From: UMGS1696 sp964558485
Lineage (GTDB): Bacteria > Bacillota > Clostridia > Oscillospirales > CAG-272
NCBI GenBank assembly: GCA_964558485.1
Contig: CAZLED010000026.1
Span: 1 to 31,214, forward strand
Direction: 5' to 3'
Length of the DNA stretch: 31,214 nt
Shown: positions 1 through 6,748 of the stretch, piece by piece
How positions within the stretch are numbered: position 1 is the stretch's first letter
Layout: each line of letters begins with the position of its first letter
The notes under the pieces: model-generated
What the model was told of the DNA's origin: nothing
The model's database searches: none
The model's input: the letters and a program-made list of their open reading frames with translations, nothing else
Position numbers and translations under genes: made by a program

Positions 1-1059
1 GATGTCGGTCAGCGAGTTGTCCCCGGCGTCCCCATAGCGCAGGGACACGTGCTGGAAGGTCACCGCATCGGTATTTACAGCCGTACCGGTGACAGCATCC
101 GGAAAATCCTGACCGGCAGGGGTGTTCAGCACATCGGCGATCCGCTTGGCACAGGCGGCAGCCTTGGTCAGGTTCAGGATCATGTTTGCCATCTTCACCA
201 GCTCCACTAAGATCTGGGACATATAGTTGTACAGTGCCACCAGAGCCCCTTGGGTCAGGATTCCGGCTTCCACTCGAATGGCACCGGTGTACAGCAGCAC
301 GATGACTGCCGCATTGATGAGCACATAGGTGATGGGATTCATCAGTGCGGAGATCTTGCCGGTGAAGTGCTGCATAGCGGTCAGCGCTTCGTTGTGTTCG
401 TGGAAGCTTTCGCCAACGGCCTCTTCCATCCGGAAAGCACGAATGAACCGGGACCCGGTCAGGCTCTCACGGGTGTTGCCCAGCACCTTATCCAGGCCGG
501 CCTGGACCTTTTTGTACAGTGGCATGGAGATGAGCATGATGCCAAACACCACCACGCAGAGCAGCGGAATGGTCCCCGCAAAGATCAGCGCCGACTTAAC
601 ACCGATGGTGAAGGCCATGATCATCGCACCGAACACCACGAACGGCGAGCGCAGCAGCAGCCGCAGGGTCAGATTCACACCGGCCTGTACCTGGTTCACG
701 TCACTGGTCAGCCGGGTGATCAGGGTCGATGTGCCCACGTGATCCAGTGTGCCATAGGACAAGGTCTGGATGTGGGCAAACAGTGCATGGCGGATCCGGG
801 ACGCAAAGCCCACCGCTGCCTTGGCGGAGAAGAACTGCGCCGTAATGGAGCAGACCATACCGATCAGTCCCAGCAGCACTAAGATCCCGCAGTACTTCCA
901 GATGGCAGAGGGTTCGCCACCTTCGGCCAGTCCCGTATCGATGACCGCAGCCACCACCAACGGCACCAGCAGCTCAAAGGATGCTTCCAGTAGCTTGAAC
1001 AGCGGACCCAGGATGCTTTCCTTCACATAAGGCTTGAGATATTGCAGTAGTTTTTTCAA
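1..1059 (-). CDS. ABC transporter, permease-ATPase fusion (partial, C-terminus beyond left edge)
   Basis: This is the N-terminal 353 codons of an ABC exporter half-transporter, continuing past the left edge. Translation begins MKKLLQYLKPYVKES and runs through a long six-helix type I exporter membrane domain (about residues 15-310). The start of the nucleotide-binding domain follows (VTFQHVSLRYGDAGDNSLTD, about residue 333 on). The Walker A, signature and Walker B motifs lie outside the window. The start is TTG at 1059-1057, chosen because a strong GGAGGT ribosome binding site sits 7 nt upstream and no ATG fits the domain. Such proteins usually work as homo- or heterodimers exporting drugs, lipids or peptides; the substrate cannot be told. 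A sigma-A promoter lies upstream at 1169-1197. Family assignment is secure; substrate is unknown. Confidence 0.9.
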   Translation of the reverse strand, partial: MKKLLQYLKPYVKESILGPLFKLLEASFELLVPLVVAAVIDTGLAEGGEPSAIWKYCGILVLLGLIGMVCSITAQFFSAKAAVGFASRIRHALFAHIQTLSYGTLDHVGTSTLITRLTSDVNQVQAGVNLTLRLLLRSPFVVFGAMIMAFTIGVKSALIFAGTIPLLCVVVFGIMLISMPLYKKVQAGLDKVLGNTRESLTGSRFIRAFRMEEAVGESFHEHNEALTAMQHFTGKISALMNPITYVLINAAVIVLLYTGAIRVEAGILTQGALVALYNYMSQILVELVKMANMILNLTKAAACAKRIADVLNTPAGQDFPDAVTGTAVNTDAVTFQHVSLRYGDAGDNSLTDI

Positions 1060-1168
1060 GAGAGACCTCCAGTCAGGTTCATGGTGGTGTCGCCATACCC
1101 GGTATATCCTGTATGCAGGGCAGACGAGACCGATGCATGGAACCTGTAAAAATTGCAAAGATACCTAC

Positions 1169-1197
1169 AGTATAGCATAAATGGAAGGGAAAAGCAA
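1169..1197 (-). promoter_or_regulatory. Sigma-A promoter of the ABC exporter
   Basis: On the minus strand a -35 box TTGCTT (1197-1192) and a -10 box TATACT (1174-1169) are separated by exactly 17 bp. The distance to the TTG start leaves a leader of about 100 nt. Confidence 0.65.
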
Positions 1198-1238
1198 TAG
1201 GCAAATTATATGGAAAACCGCTCTTTGGCTGCCATCTC

Positions 1239-1268
1239 TGTATAATCGCCGGGAAAATGTCCATACTA
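1239..1268 (+). promoter_or_regulatory. Candidate sigma-G (forespore) promoter of spoVAF-like gene
   Basis: TGTATA (1239-1244), a 17-bp spacer and CATACTA (1262-1268) match the known sigma-G consensus (TGAATA / CATACTA) at 12 of 13 positions. The predicted start of transcription is about 25 nt before the GTG codon. A TATAAT string (1241-1246) overlaps the -35 box, but no plausible -35 box for sigma-A lies 16-18 bp before it. Confidence 0.65.
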
Positions 1269-1300
1269 AAAAAACTACCAGCGAAAGAGGGGTATGACCT

Positions 1301-2725
1301 GTGAAAGGCTTAGAAGGACAGCTTGCAGGCAGCTATGCAGCGGATGTGGCCACGATCGACCGGGTACTGCGTGTGGGAGAGAGCTTCGATCTGATCCGAC
1401 GGGAGATGCAGATCGCCGACCGACAAATGGTGCTGTATACCATCGACGGCTTCACCAAGGCAGAATCCTTGCAGAAGCTGCTGATGCACGTGACGTCCCT
1501 GACCGATTTTGGCGATGGTTCCCCGGAGGCTGCCGAGAATTTTGCCAAGGCGAACGTACCGACCATTGAGGTGGAGTGTACCGGTGTGGTGGATGCAATC
1601 GTGCAAGCGGTGCTTTCCGGCTGTACGGCGTGGCTGTGTGAAGGCTTTGGCGACAAGGCACTGCTCATCGATATGCGCACCTATCCTGCCCGCAGTGCGG
1701 AGGAGCCGGAAAACGATAAGGTCATGCGTGGCAGCCGGGACGGATTTGTGGAGACGTTGCTGTTCAACACGGCCATGTTGCGTCGCCGGATCCGGGACCC
1801 AAAGCTCACCGTGCGGTATGTGAACGTCGGTACCGTGTCCCACACCGATGTGGCGCTGTGCTACATGGCAAACCGTGCCGACATGGACTACGTGGAAGCA
1901 CTGGTGAAAACGTTGGAGCGTCTGCCCACCGATTCCCTGGTGCTGGGCCACCAAAGTCTGACGGAGTCTCTGCTGCAGCGGAAATGGTACAATCCGTTTC
2001 CCAAGGTGCGCTGTACCGAACGACCCGATGCGGCAGCGGCTGTGGTACTGGAGGGCAGTGTGATCCTGCTTTGCGACAACAGCCCGGAGGCCATGATCTT
2101 TCCCACGTCCCTGTTCGATTTTCTGCAGGAGACCGACGATTACTATTTTCCACCGCTGACCGGCACCTATCTGCGGCTGCTGCGGCACGGCATTTTCTGG
2201 CTGACCATGCTGCTGACCCCACTTTGGTACCTGTTGCTGCAGCAAGGGGAAGCGCTGCCTGTCTGGCTCCGGTTCGTGATCCCCAAGGACCCCGGCGCAC
2301 TGCCCATTCTGCTGCAGCTGTTTCTCACGGAGTTTGCGCTGGACGGCTTGAAGCTGGCGTCACTGAACACACCGGATGTGCTTGCCAATTCGCTGTCTGT
2401 GGTAGGCGGTCTGCTGCTGGGCGATTTTGCCGTGACCGTGGGCTGGCTGTGTCCGGATGTGATCCTGTATATGGCCTTTGTCGCCATCGCCAACTTCACC
2501 CAGTCCAGCTATGAGCTTGGCTACGCCTTCAAATACCTGCGGATGCTGACCCTGGCACTCACGGCACTGTTTGGCATCTGGGGCTTTTTGGGTGGCATCG
2601 TTATTGCCGTGGTGCTGGCAGCCACCAACCGCACCGCCGATGGAAAGCGCTCGTATCTGTATCCGCTGCTCCCCTGGAACGGCAAGGCCATGGCAAGGCT
2701 GGTGTTCCGGCTGCCAAAGAAATAG
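1301..2725 (+). CDS. spoVAF: SpoVAF/GerA-family spore germination membrane protein
   Basis: This 474-residue protein has the layout of the GerA A-subunit/SpoVAF family. A soluble N-terminal half (about 1-285) carries the family pattern around LLFNTAMLRRRIRDPKLTVR and LPTDSLVLGHQSLTESLLQR. The C-terminal half is membrane-embedded with about five hydrophobic segments (about 290-460). The lengths of the family members are similar (B. subtilis SpoVAF is just under 500). The GTG start at 1301 has an AGAGGGG ribosome binding site 8 nt upstream. The protein is expected in the inner spore membrane, where SpoVAF with FigP/SpoVAEa forms an ion channel amplifying germination signals. No other spoVA or ger gene is adjacent, so this is an orphan. 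The upstream sigma-G-like promoter fits forespore expression. The choice between SpoVAF and a GerAA receptor subunit rests on length and orphan state and is less certain. Confidence 0.8.
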   Translation: MKGLEGQLAGSYAADVATIDRVLRVGESFDLIRREMQIADRQMVLYTIDGFTKAESLQKLLMHVTSLTDFGDGSPEAAENFAKANVPTIEVECTGVVDAIVQAVLSGCTAWLCEGFGDKALLIDMRTYPARSAEEPENDKVMRGSRDGFVETLLFNTAMLRRRIRDPKLTVRYVNVGTVSHTDVALCYMANRADMDYVEALVKTLERLPTDSLVLGHQSLTESLLQRKWYNPFPKVRCTERPDAAAAVVLEGSVILLCDNSPEAMIFPTSLFDFLQETDDYYFPPLTGTYLRLLRHGIFWLTMLLTPLWYLLLQQGEALPVWLRFVIPKDPGALPILLQLFLTEFALDGLKLASLNTPDVLANSLSVVGGLLLGDFAVTVGWLCPDVILYMAFVAIANFTQSSYELGYAFKYLRMLTLALTALFGIWGFLGGIVIAVVLAATNRTADGKRSYLYPLLPWNGKAMARLVFRLPKK

Positions 2726-2845
2726 GCTTGTCGATGGAGATCGGTACAAAGTTACACTTCGTTCAAAAACGATATTGCGTTCATCAATGGCAAAGAAGCC
2801 ATCAACACTACCATCGAAGAGTTTATCGAAACCTATATGAAATGA
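2726..2845 (+). pseudogene. Possible 3' remnant of an unidentified gene
   Basis: Directly after the spoVAF stop, in the same frame, 39 codons stay open and end with TGA at 2843-2845. The last 28 encoded residues (FKNDIAFINGKEAINTTIEE and then FIETYMK) look like an ordinary soluble protein C-terminus, with acidic and hydrophobic residues in amphipathic order. A good terminator starts 9 nt later, as expected at a gene end. No start codon with a ribosome binding site precedes it. I do not recognise the family. It may be the stub of a gene removed by a deletion between spoVAF and its terminator, or a chance open stretch. Confidence 0.35.
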
Positions 2846-2853
2846 TCCTGAGA

Positions 2854-2896
2854 GAGATCGGGTACACGTGCCATATCGTGCCCGATCTCCTTTTTT
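2854..2896 (+). terminator. Rho-independent terminator after spoVAF/remnant
   Basis: GAGATCGGG (2854-2862) pairs perfectly with CCCGATCTC (2881-2889), with an inner CACG/CGTG helix, followed by six T residues (2891-2896). Confidence 0.9.
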
Positions 2897-2939
2897 CGGG
2901 AAAAACTGCAAAAATTCCAAAAAATTCTTACTTCTGCTC

Positions 2940-2968
2940 TTGATTTTTACAGGGATTTGTATTAGAAT
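2940..2968 (+). promoter_or_regulatory. Sigma-A promoter of pfkA
   Basis: TTGATT (2940-2945) and TAGAAT (2963-2968) are separated by 17 bp, about 60 nt before the pfkA start. An alternative -10 box TACAAT lies slightly downstream. Confidence 0.55.
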
Positions 2969-3029
2969 AATAGGGTACAATATCATTACCATGTTCATGG
3001 CTCAGAGAATGGCCAGGAAAGGAATTATT

Positions 3030-4130
3030 ATGGCACAGAAATTTAGAAAGATCGGCGTACTGACCTCCGGCGGTGACGCTCCCGGTATGAATGCGGCAGT
3101 ACGTGCCGTGACCCGTGCAGCACTGGCACAGGGCGTAGAAGTAATGGGTATCGTAGGCGGCTACAGAGGTCTGATCCACGATGAGCTGATCCCCCTGACT
3201 TCCCGTGAAGTTTCCAATAAGATCATGCTGTCCGGTACATTTTTGTACTCCGACCGCTGCCTGGAATTCAAGGAAGAAGCCGGTATGCAGAAGGCTATCG
3301 AGACCCTGAAGAAGCACGAGATCGACGGTGTGATCGCCATCGGTGGTGACGGTACCTTCCGTGGCGCTACCGACCTGTCTGCAAGAGGCGTGCCCACCAT
3401 CGGCGTTCCCGGTACCATCGACAACGATATCACCGCTACCGACAACACCATCGGCTTCGACACCGCTATGCAGACCGTTGTGGAAAACGTAGACCGTCTC
3501 CGTGACACCTGCGAATCCCACGCTCGCTGCAACATCGTAGAAGTTATGGGCAGAGGCGCCGGGGACATCACCCTGAACACCGCCATCGCTACCGGTGCCG
3601 TAGACTGTGTGATCCCGGAATGCCCCTTTGACGAAGATGCTTGCGTGGAAAAGATCATCCGTCTGCGCAGAGCCGGCAAGAGAAGCTTCCTGATCATCGT
3701 ATCCGAAGCCTTCCCGGAGCTGGGTGAATCCCTGAAGAAGCGCATCGACAGCACCACCAAGGCTCTGTCCGAAGCAGAAGGCAATGACAGACTGTGGGTG
3801 GAGACCAAGTTCTGCCGTATGGCCCACATCGTTCGCGGTGGTACTCCCACTCTGGGTGACAGACTGCTGGCTACCAAGATGGGTTCCTATGCTGTGGACC
3901 TGTTGCTGGATGGCAAGAGCGACCTGATCGTCATCGAAAAGAACGGCGAGATCACCTCTGCCGACATCCGTTACACCCAGGTTCTGGACCGGATGTACAA
4001 GGGCACCCTGAAGGATGGTATGCTGGACAACTACAGTGCCGACCAGATCGCCGCTATGGAAGCCGAGATCGCCATCAAGAAGGAACAGTTCAAGAAGACC
4101 TACGCTATGTTCGAAATGCTGTCTGAATAA
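3030..4130 (+). CDS. pfkA: ATP-dependent 6-phosphofructokinase
   Basis: This enzyme phosphorylates fructose 6-phosphate to fructose 1,6-bisphosphate, the committed step of glycolysis in the cytoplasm. The 366-residue product starts at ATG 3030, which has AGGAAAGG 8-15 nt upstream. It carries TSGGDAPGMNAAVRA at residues 12-26, the GGDGT nucleotide loop near residue 104 and PGTIDND near 126, with the catalytic Asp. Gly in GGDGT, and Gly rather than Lys before TIDND, point to ATP rather than pyrophosphate as donor. The protein is about 45 residues longer than the 320-residue B. subtilis or E. coli type, the extra length being mainly C-terminal. The codon usage is strongly biased (GGT, CGT, ACC), as expected of a highly expressed gene. 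It is a single-gene unit with its own promoter and terminator. Confidence 0.95.
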   Translation: MAQKFRKIGVLTSGGDAPGMNAAVRAVTRAALAQGVEVMGIVGGYRGLIHDELIPLTSREVSNKIMLSGTFLYSDRCLEFKEEAGMQKAIETLKKHEIDGVIAIGGDGTFRGATDLSARGVPTIGVPGTIDNDITATDNTIGFDTAMQTVVENVDRLRDTCESHARCNIVEVMGRGAGDITLNTAIATGAVDCVIPECPFDEDACVEKIIRLRRAGKRSFLIIVSEAFPELGESLKKRIDSTTKALSEAEGNDRLWVETKFCRMAHIVRGGTPTLGDRLLATKMGSYAVDLLLDGKSDLIVIEKNGEITSADIRYTQVLDRMYKGTLKDGMLDNYSADQIAAMEAEIAIKKEQFKKTYAMFEMLSE

Positions 4131-4149
4131 GATCGCATATATAGAAAAA

Positions 4150-4178
4150 GGCAGATCCACTGTGGTCTGTCTTTTTTT
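4150..4178 (+). terminator. Terminator of pfkA
   Basis: GGCAGATC (4150-4157) pairs with GGTCTGTC (4164-4171) through two wobbles and is followed by seven T residues (4172-4178). Confidence 0.8.
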
Positions 4179-4251
4179 GTGCAGCTTTGCCGAATTTACG
4201 ATTTTGTCAAAATTTATTTTCTTCTCCCCTCTTCTACCTGTGTATCGTTTC

Positions 4252-4260
4252 TGCTATAAT
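4252..4260 (+). promoter_or_regulatory. Extended -10 promoter of the LOG-family gene
   Basis: TGCTATAAT is a perfect extended -10 element (TGnTATAAT), 30 nt before the start codon. There is no good -35 box at the right distance (TTCTAC), consistent with an extended -10 promoter. Confidence 0.65.
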
Positions 4261-4290
4261 GAAGGTACTACAGAAAAAAGAGGTGATCTC

Positions 4291-4845
4291 ATGCATATTT
4301 GTGTATATGGTGCAGCCAGCGAAGCCATCGATAAACGGTATCTGGAGGGTGCCACGGAACTTGGGCGGCGTATCGCTATGGCAGGGCATACCCTGGTGTA
4401 TGGGGCCGGTGCGACGGGTGTCATGGGTGCTTGCGCCAGAGGCTGCTGCGAAGCCGGTGGTAAGATCGTCGGCATCGTTCCGTCCTTTTTTGAAGAACCC
4501 AGTTTTCGGAAACCGGAGGCAGACAACACAGGTGTGGAGAAAACCGGTATCCTGTTTCCGCATTGTACCGAATTGATCTTCACCGAGACCATGCGGGAAC
4601 GGAAGCAGCTTCTGGAAGACCGCAGCGATGTGTACATCGTGGCCCCCGGCGGCATCGGTACCATGGACGAATTCTTCGAGATCCTGACGCTGCGCACCTT
4701 AGGCCAGCATCCCAAGCCGGTGATCCTGTGGAACCTCCACGGCTGCTGGGACGACCTGATCCGGCTGTTGGACAATTTTGTGGCAAACGGTTTTATGAGC
4801 CAAGAAAACCGGGACATGGTGCAGGTCATGGAAAACCTTTGGTAA
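4291..4845 (+). CDS. LOG-family nucleoside 5'-monophosphate phosphoribohydrolase (TIGR00730)
   Basis: This 184-residue Rossmann-fold protein belongs to the LOG (Lonely Guy) family. It has the glycine-rich GATGVMGACARGCCEAGG segment (about residues 45-62) and the diagnostic phosphate-binding and catalytic motif PGGIGTMDEFFE (about residues 117-128). The expected reaction is hydrolysis of the N-glycosidic bond of nucleoside 5'-monophosphates. In plants and some bacteria this activates cytokinins; in gut Firmicutes a nucleotide salvage or housekeeping role is more likely. The start at 4291 is set by AAGAGGTGAT just upstream. The gene is monocistronic and convergent with the 2-epimerase gene. The family call is firm; the natural substrate is not known. 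Confidence 0.9.
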   Translation: MHICVYGAASEAIDKRYLEGATELGRRIAMAGHTLVYGAGATGVMGACARGCCEAGGKIVGIVPSFFEEPSFRKPEADNTGVEKTGILFPHCTELIFTETMRERKQLLEDRSDVYIVAPGGIGTMDEFFEILTLRTLGQHPKPVILWNLHGCWDDLIRLLDNFVANGFMSQENRDMVQVMENLW

Positions 4846-4853
4846 TGCTATAG

Positions 4854-4895
4854 AAAAATAGGTACAAGTCGCATTCGTGACCTGTACCTATTTTT
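4854..4895. terminator. Bidirectional terminator between LOG gene and wecB
   Basis: AAAAATAGGTACAAGTC (4854-4870) pairs with GACCTGTACCTATTTTT (4879-4895) with one mismatch. The A and T tracts on either side make it work on both strands for the convergent genes. Confidence 0.9.
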
Positions 4896-4899
4896 ATAT

Positions 4900-5991
4900 T
4901 TATTTCTCCAAAATATCGGCGATCCGCTTGCAGGCCAATCCGTCTCCGTAGGGATTGGATGCCGTTGCCATTTTTTCGTAGGCGGCAGGATCGTCCAGCA
5001 GCTCTGTGAAATGGTCATAGATCACCTGCTCATCGGTGCCCACCAACTTCAGCGTACCGGCGGCGATCCCTTCCGGTCGTTCCGTGGTGTCCCGCATGAC
5101 CAGCACCGGCTTGCCCAGAGAGGGTGCTTCTTCCTGGATCCCACCGGAGTCGGTCAGGATCATGTACGACCGTGCCAAGAAGTTGTGGAAGTCCAGCACC
5201 TCCAGCGGTTCGATGATCCGTACCCGGTCGCAGTCTCCCAGCTCCATAGCTGCCGATTCTCGTACCACCGGATTCATGTGGATGGGATAGATGGCCTTTA
5301 CGTCCGGATGCTCGTCCATGACCCGGCGAATGGCACGGAACATATGGTGCATGGGTTCACCCAAATTCTCTCGCCGGTGTGCCGTGATCAAGATCAGTCG
5401 GGAGTCCGCTGCCCAGTCCAGCTCCGGATGGCTGTAGTCCTGCCGTACCGTGGTGTGCAGGGCATCGATGGCGGTGTTCCCTGTTACATAGATGGTATCG
5501 GGATCTTTGCCTTCCTTCACCAAATGCTCTCTGGCCAGCTCCGTGGGTGCAAAGTTGTACTGAGAAATGATGGACACCGCCTGCCGGTTGAATTCCTCCG
5601 GATAGGGGCTGTATAGGTTGTAGGTGCGCAGTCCGGCTTCCACGTGCCCCACCGGGATCTGCAGATAGAAGCAGGCCAGTGCCGTTACAAATGTAGTAGA
5701 TGTATCCCCATGCACCAGCACCACATCGGGCTTTTCGGTTTCCAACACTTCCTTGATCCGATTCAGGATGTTGGTGGTGATGTCGAACAGCGTCTGCTTA
5801 TCCTTCATGATGGACAGGTCATAGTCCGGCACGACCCCGAAGGCTTCCAATACCTGATCCAGCATTTGCCGGTGCTGCCCGGTGACGCATACCACCGTTT
5901 GCAGTCCTGCTCTCTTTTTGCATTCGTTGACCAGCGGACACATCTTGATGGCTTCCGGCCGTGTGCCGAATACCAGCATAACTTTTTTCAT
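4900..5991 (-). CDS. wecB: UDP-N-acetylglucosamine 2-epimerase (non-hydrolysing)
   Basis: This 363-residue protein interconverts UDP-GlcNAc and UDP-ManNAc in the cytoplasm, supplying ManNAc for teichoic acid linkage units, capsule or other surface glycans. It starts MKKVMLVFGTRPEAIKMCPL, with the family GTRPEAIK signature at residues 9-16. It also carries VHGDTSTT (about 94-101), HVEAGLRT (about 117-124), ITAHRRENLGEP and TDSGGIQEEAPSLGKPVL. Its length is typical. An AGGGAGA ribosome binding site lies 8 nt before the ATG at 5991. It is a single-gene unit with its own promoter, and no glycan gene cluster is adjacent. Identity is confident; the glycan served is not shown here. Confidence 0.95.
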   Translation of the reverse strand: MKKVMLVFGTRPEAIKMCPLVNECKKRAGLQTVVCVTGQHRQMLDQVLEAFGVVPDYDLSIMKDKQTLFDITTNILNRIKEVLETEKPDVVLVHGDTSTTFVTALACFYLQIPVGHVEAGLRTYNLYSPYPEEFNRQAVSIISQYNFAPTELAREHLVKEGKDPDTIYVTGNTAIDALHTTVRQDYSHPELDWAADSRLILITAHRRENLGEPMHHMFRAIRRVMDEHPDVKAIYPIHMNPVVRESAAMELGDCDRVRIIEPLEVLDFHNFLARSYMILTDSGGIQEEAPSLGKPVLVMRDTTERPEGIAAGTLKLVGTDEQVIYDHFTELLDDPAAYEKMATASNPYGDGLACKRIADILEK

Positions 5992-6030
5992 ATCGATTTC
6001 TCCCTATGATAGAGTGGGTGTATTAACCTT

Positions 6031-6059
6031 AGTATACCATTTTCTTTCCCGTGGGTCAA
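6031..6059 (-). promoter_or_regulatory. Sigma-A promoter of wecB
   Basis: On the minus strand TTGACC (6059-6054) and TATACT (6036-6031) are separated by 17 bp, 40 nt before the ATG. Confidence 0.8.
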
Positions 6060-6128
6060 CCGGTTAGTTGTGAATTTTTACCACTTTTCCCGAAAGAAAC
6101 TTTTTTATCCCATTTTTCTATAGCACCA

Positions 6129-6158
6129 TGTAACAAAATCGCCGGAGAGCGGTTATAC
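6129..6158 (+). promoter_or_regulatory. Possible autoregulated ECF promoter of the sigma factor operon
   Basis: TGTAAC (6129-6134), 16 bp and then GGTTATAC (6151-6158) lie about 60 nt before the sigma gene. The AAC core of the upstream box resembles ECF -35 elements, and ECF genes usually control themselves. No sigma-A promoter with both boxes is evident here. This is weak evidence. Confidence 0.3.
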
Positions 6159-6213
6159 AGGACAAAGAGGAGAAAACCTCCGACTACAGCCGAAAGGAGC
6201 GTGACGAGAAGGA

Positions 6214-6747
6214 ATGGATACGGCCCCAGACAATATGCCCGTGCAGACCCTGGAGACCATATGGGCACTGTGCCAGGATCCCATGTGGAAGACCGCCTAC
6301 CGCATCCTTAATAAACGGGAAGACAGCGAGGATGCGGTCATGGATGCCATGGTGCGTATGGCGAAAAATCTGCCGAAGTTAGCGCATTTGCCGGACGGAG
6401 ACATAGTCGCCTTGTCCGTGATCTACACCCGGCATACTGCCATCGACATCTACAACCGTCACCGCCGGGATCCCATTCCGGTGGAAGAAATGGACGACCC
6501 GGCAGACGACGACGCAGACCCCGTCGCCATCCACATCTTAGGGGATCTGGAAGATTTTGTGTACCGGCAGCTACTGGAAATGCCGTCGGCCATGCGGGAC
6601 GTGATGAACCTGTCCGTCCACTATGGCATGACGAACCGGGAGATCGCCGAAGCCCTGCACCTGTCGGAGGGTACCGTGCGAACCAGGCTGTCCCGTGGGC
6701 GAAAGTGGCTGCGCAAACAATTGGAAGAGAAGGGAGTGATGCTGTGA
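6214..6747 (+). CDS. RNA polymerase sigma factor, ECF type
   Basis: This 177-residue sigma-70 family protein has only regions 2 and 4. Region 2 covers about residues 20-85, with the EDSEDAVMDAMVRM core helix and YTRHTAIDIYNRHRRD for -10 recognition. Region 4 covers about 115-172, with the helix-turn-helix NREIAEALHLSEGTVRTRLSRGRKWLRKQLEE. An acidic linker (about 87-105) joins them. The start ATG at 6214 follows GAGAAGGA, and AAAGGAG lies slightly further upstream. Its stop at 6745-6747 is 1 nt before the ATG of the next gene, a membrane protein with an extracellular domain, which suggests a sigma/anti-sigma pair translated together. The signal and regulon are unknown. Confidence 0.9.
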   Translation: MDTAPDNMPVQTLETIWALCQDPMWKTAYRILNKREDSEDAVMDAMVRMAKNLPKLAHLPDGDIVALSVIYTRHTAIDIYNRHRRDPIPVEEMDDPADDDADPVAIHILGDLEDFVYRQLLEMPSAMRDVMNLSVHYGMTNREIAEALHLSEGTVRTRLSRGRKWLRKQLEEKGVML

Positions 6748-6748
6748 T

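Noticed and set aside
2928..4160. 410-codon open frame on the minus strand
   Set aside because: It is the antisense shadow of pfkA, caused by strong codon bias there, and it crosses the pfkA promoter and terminator.
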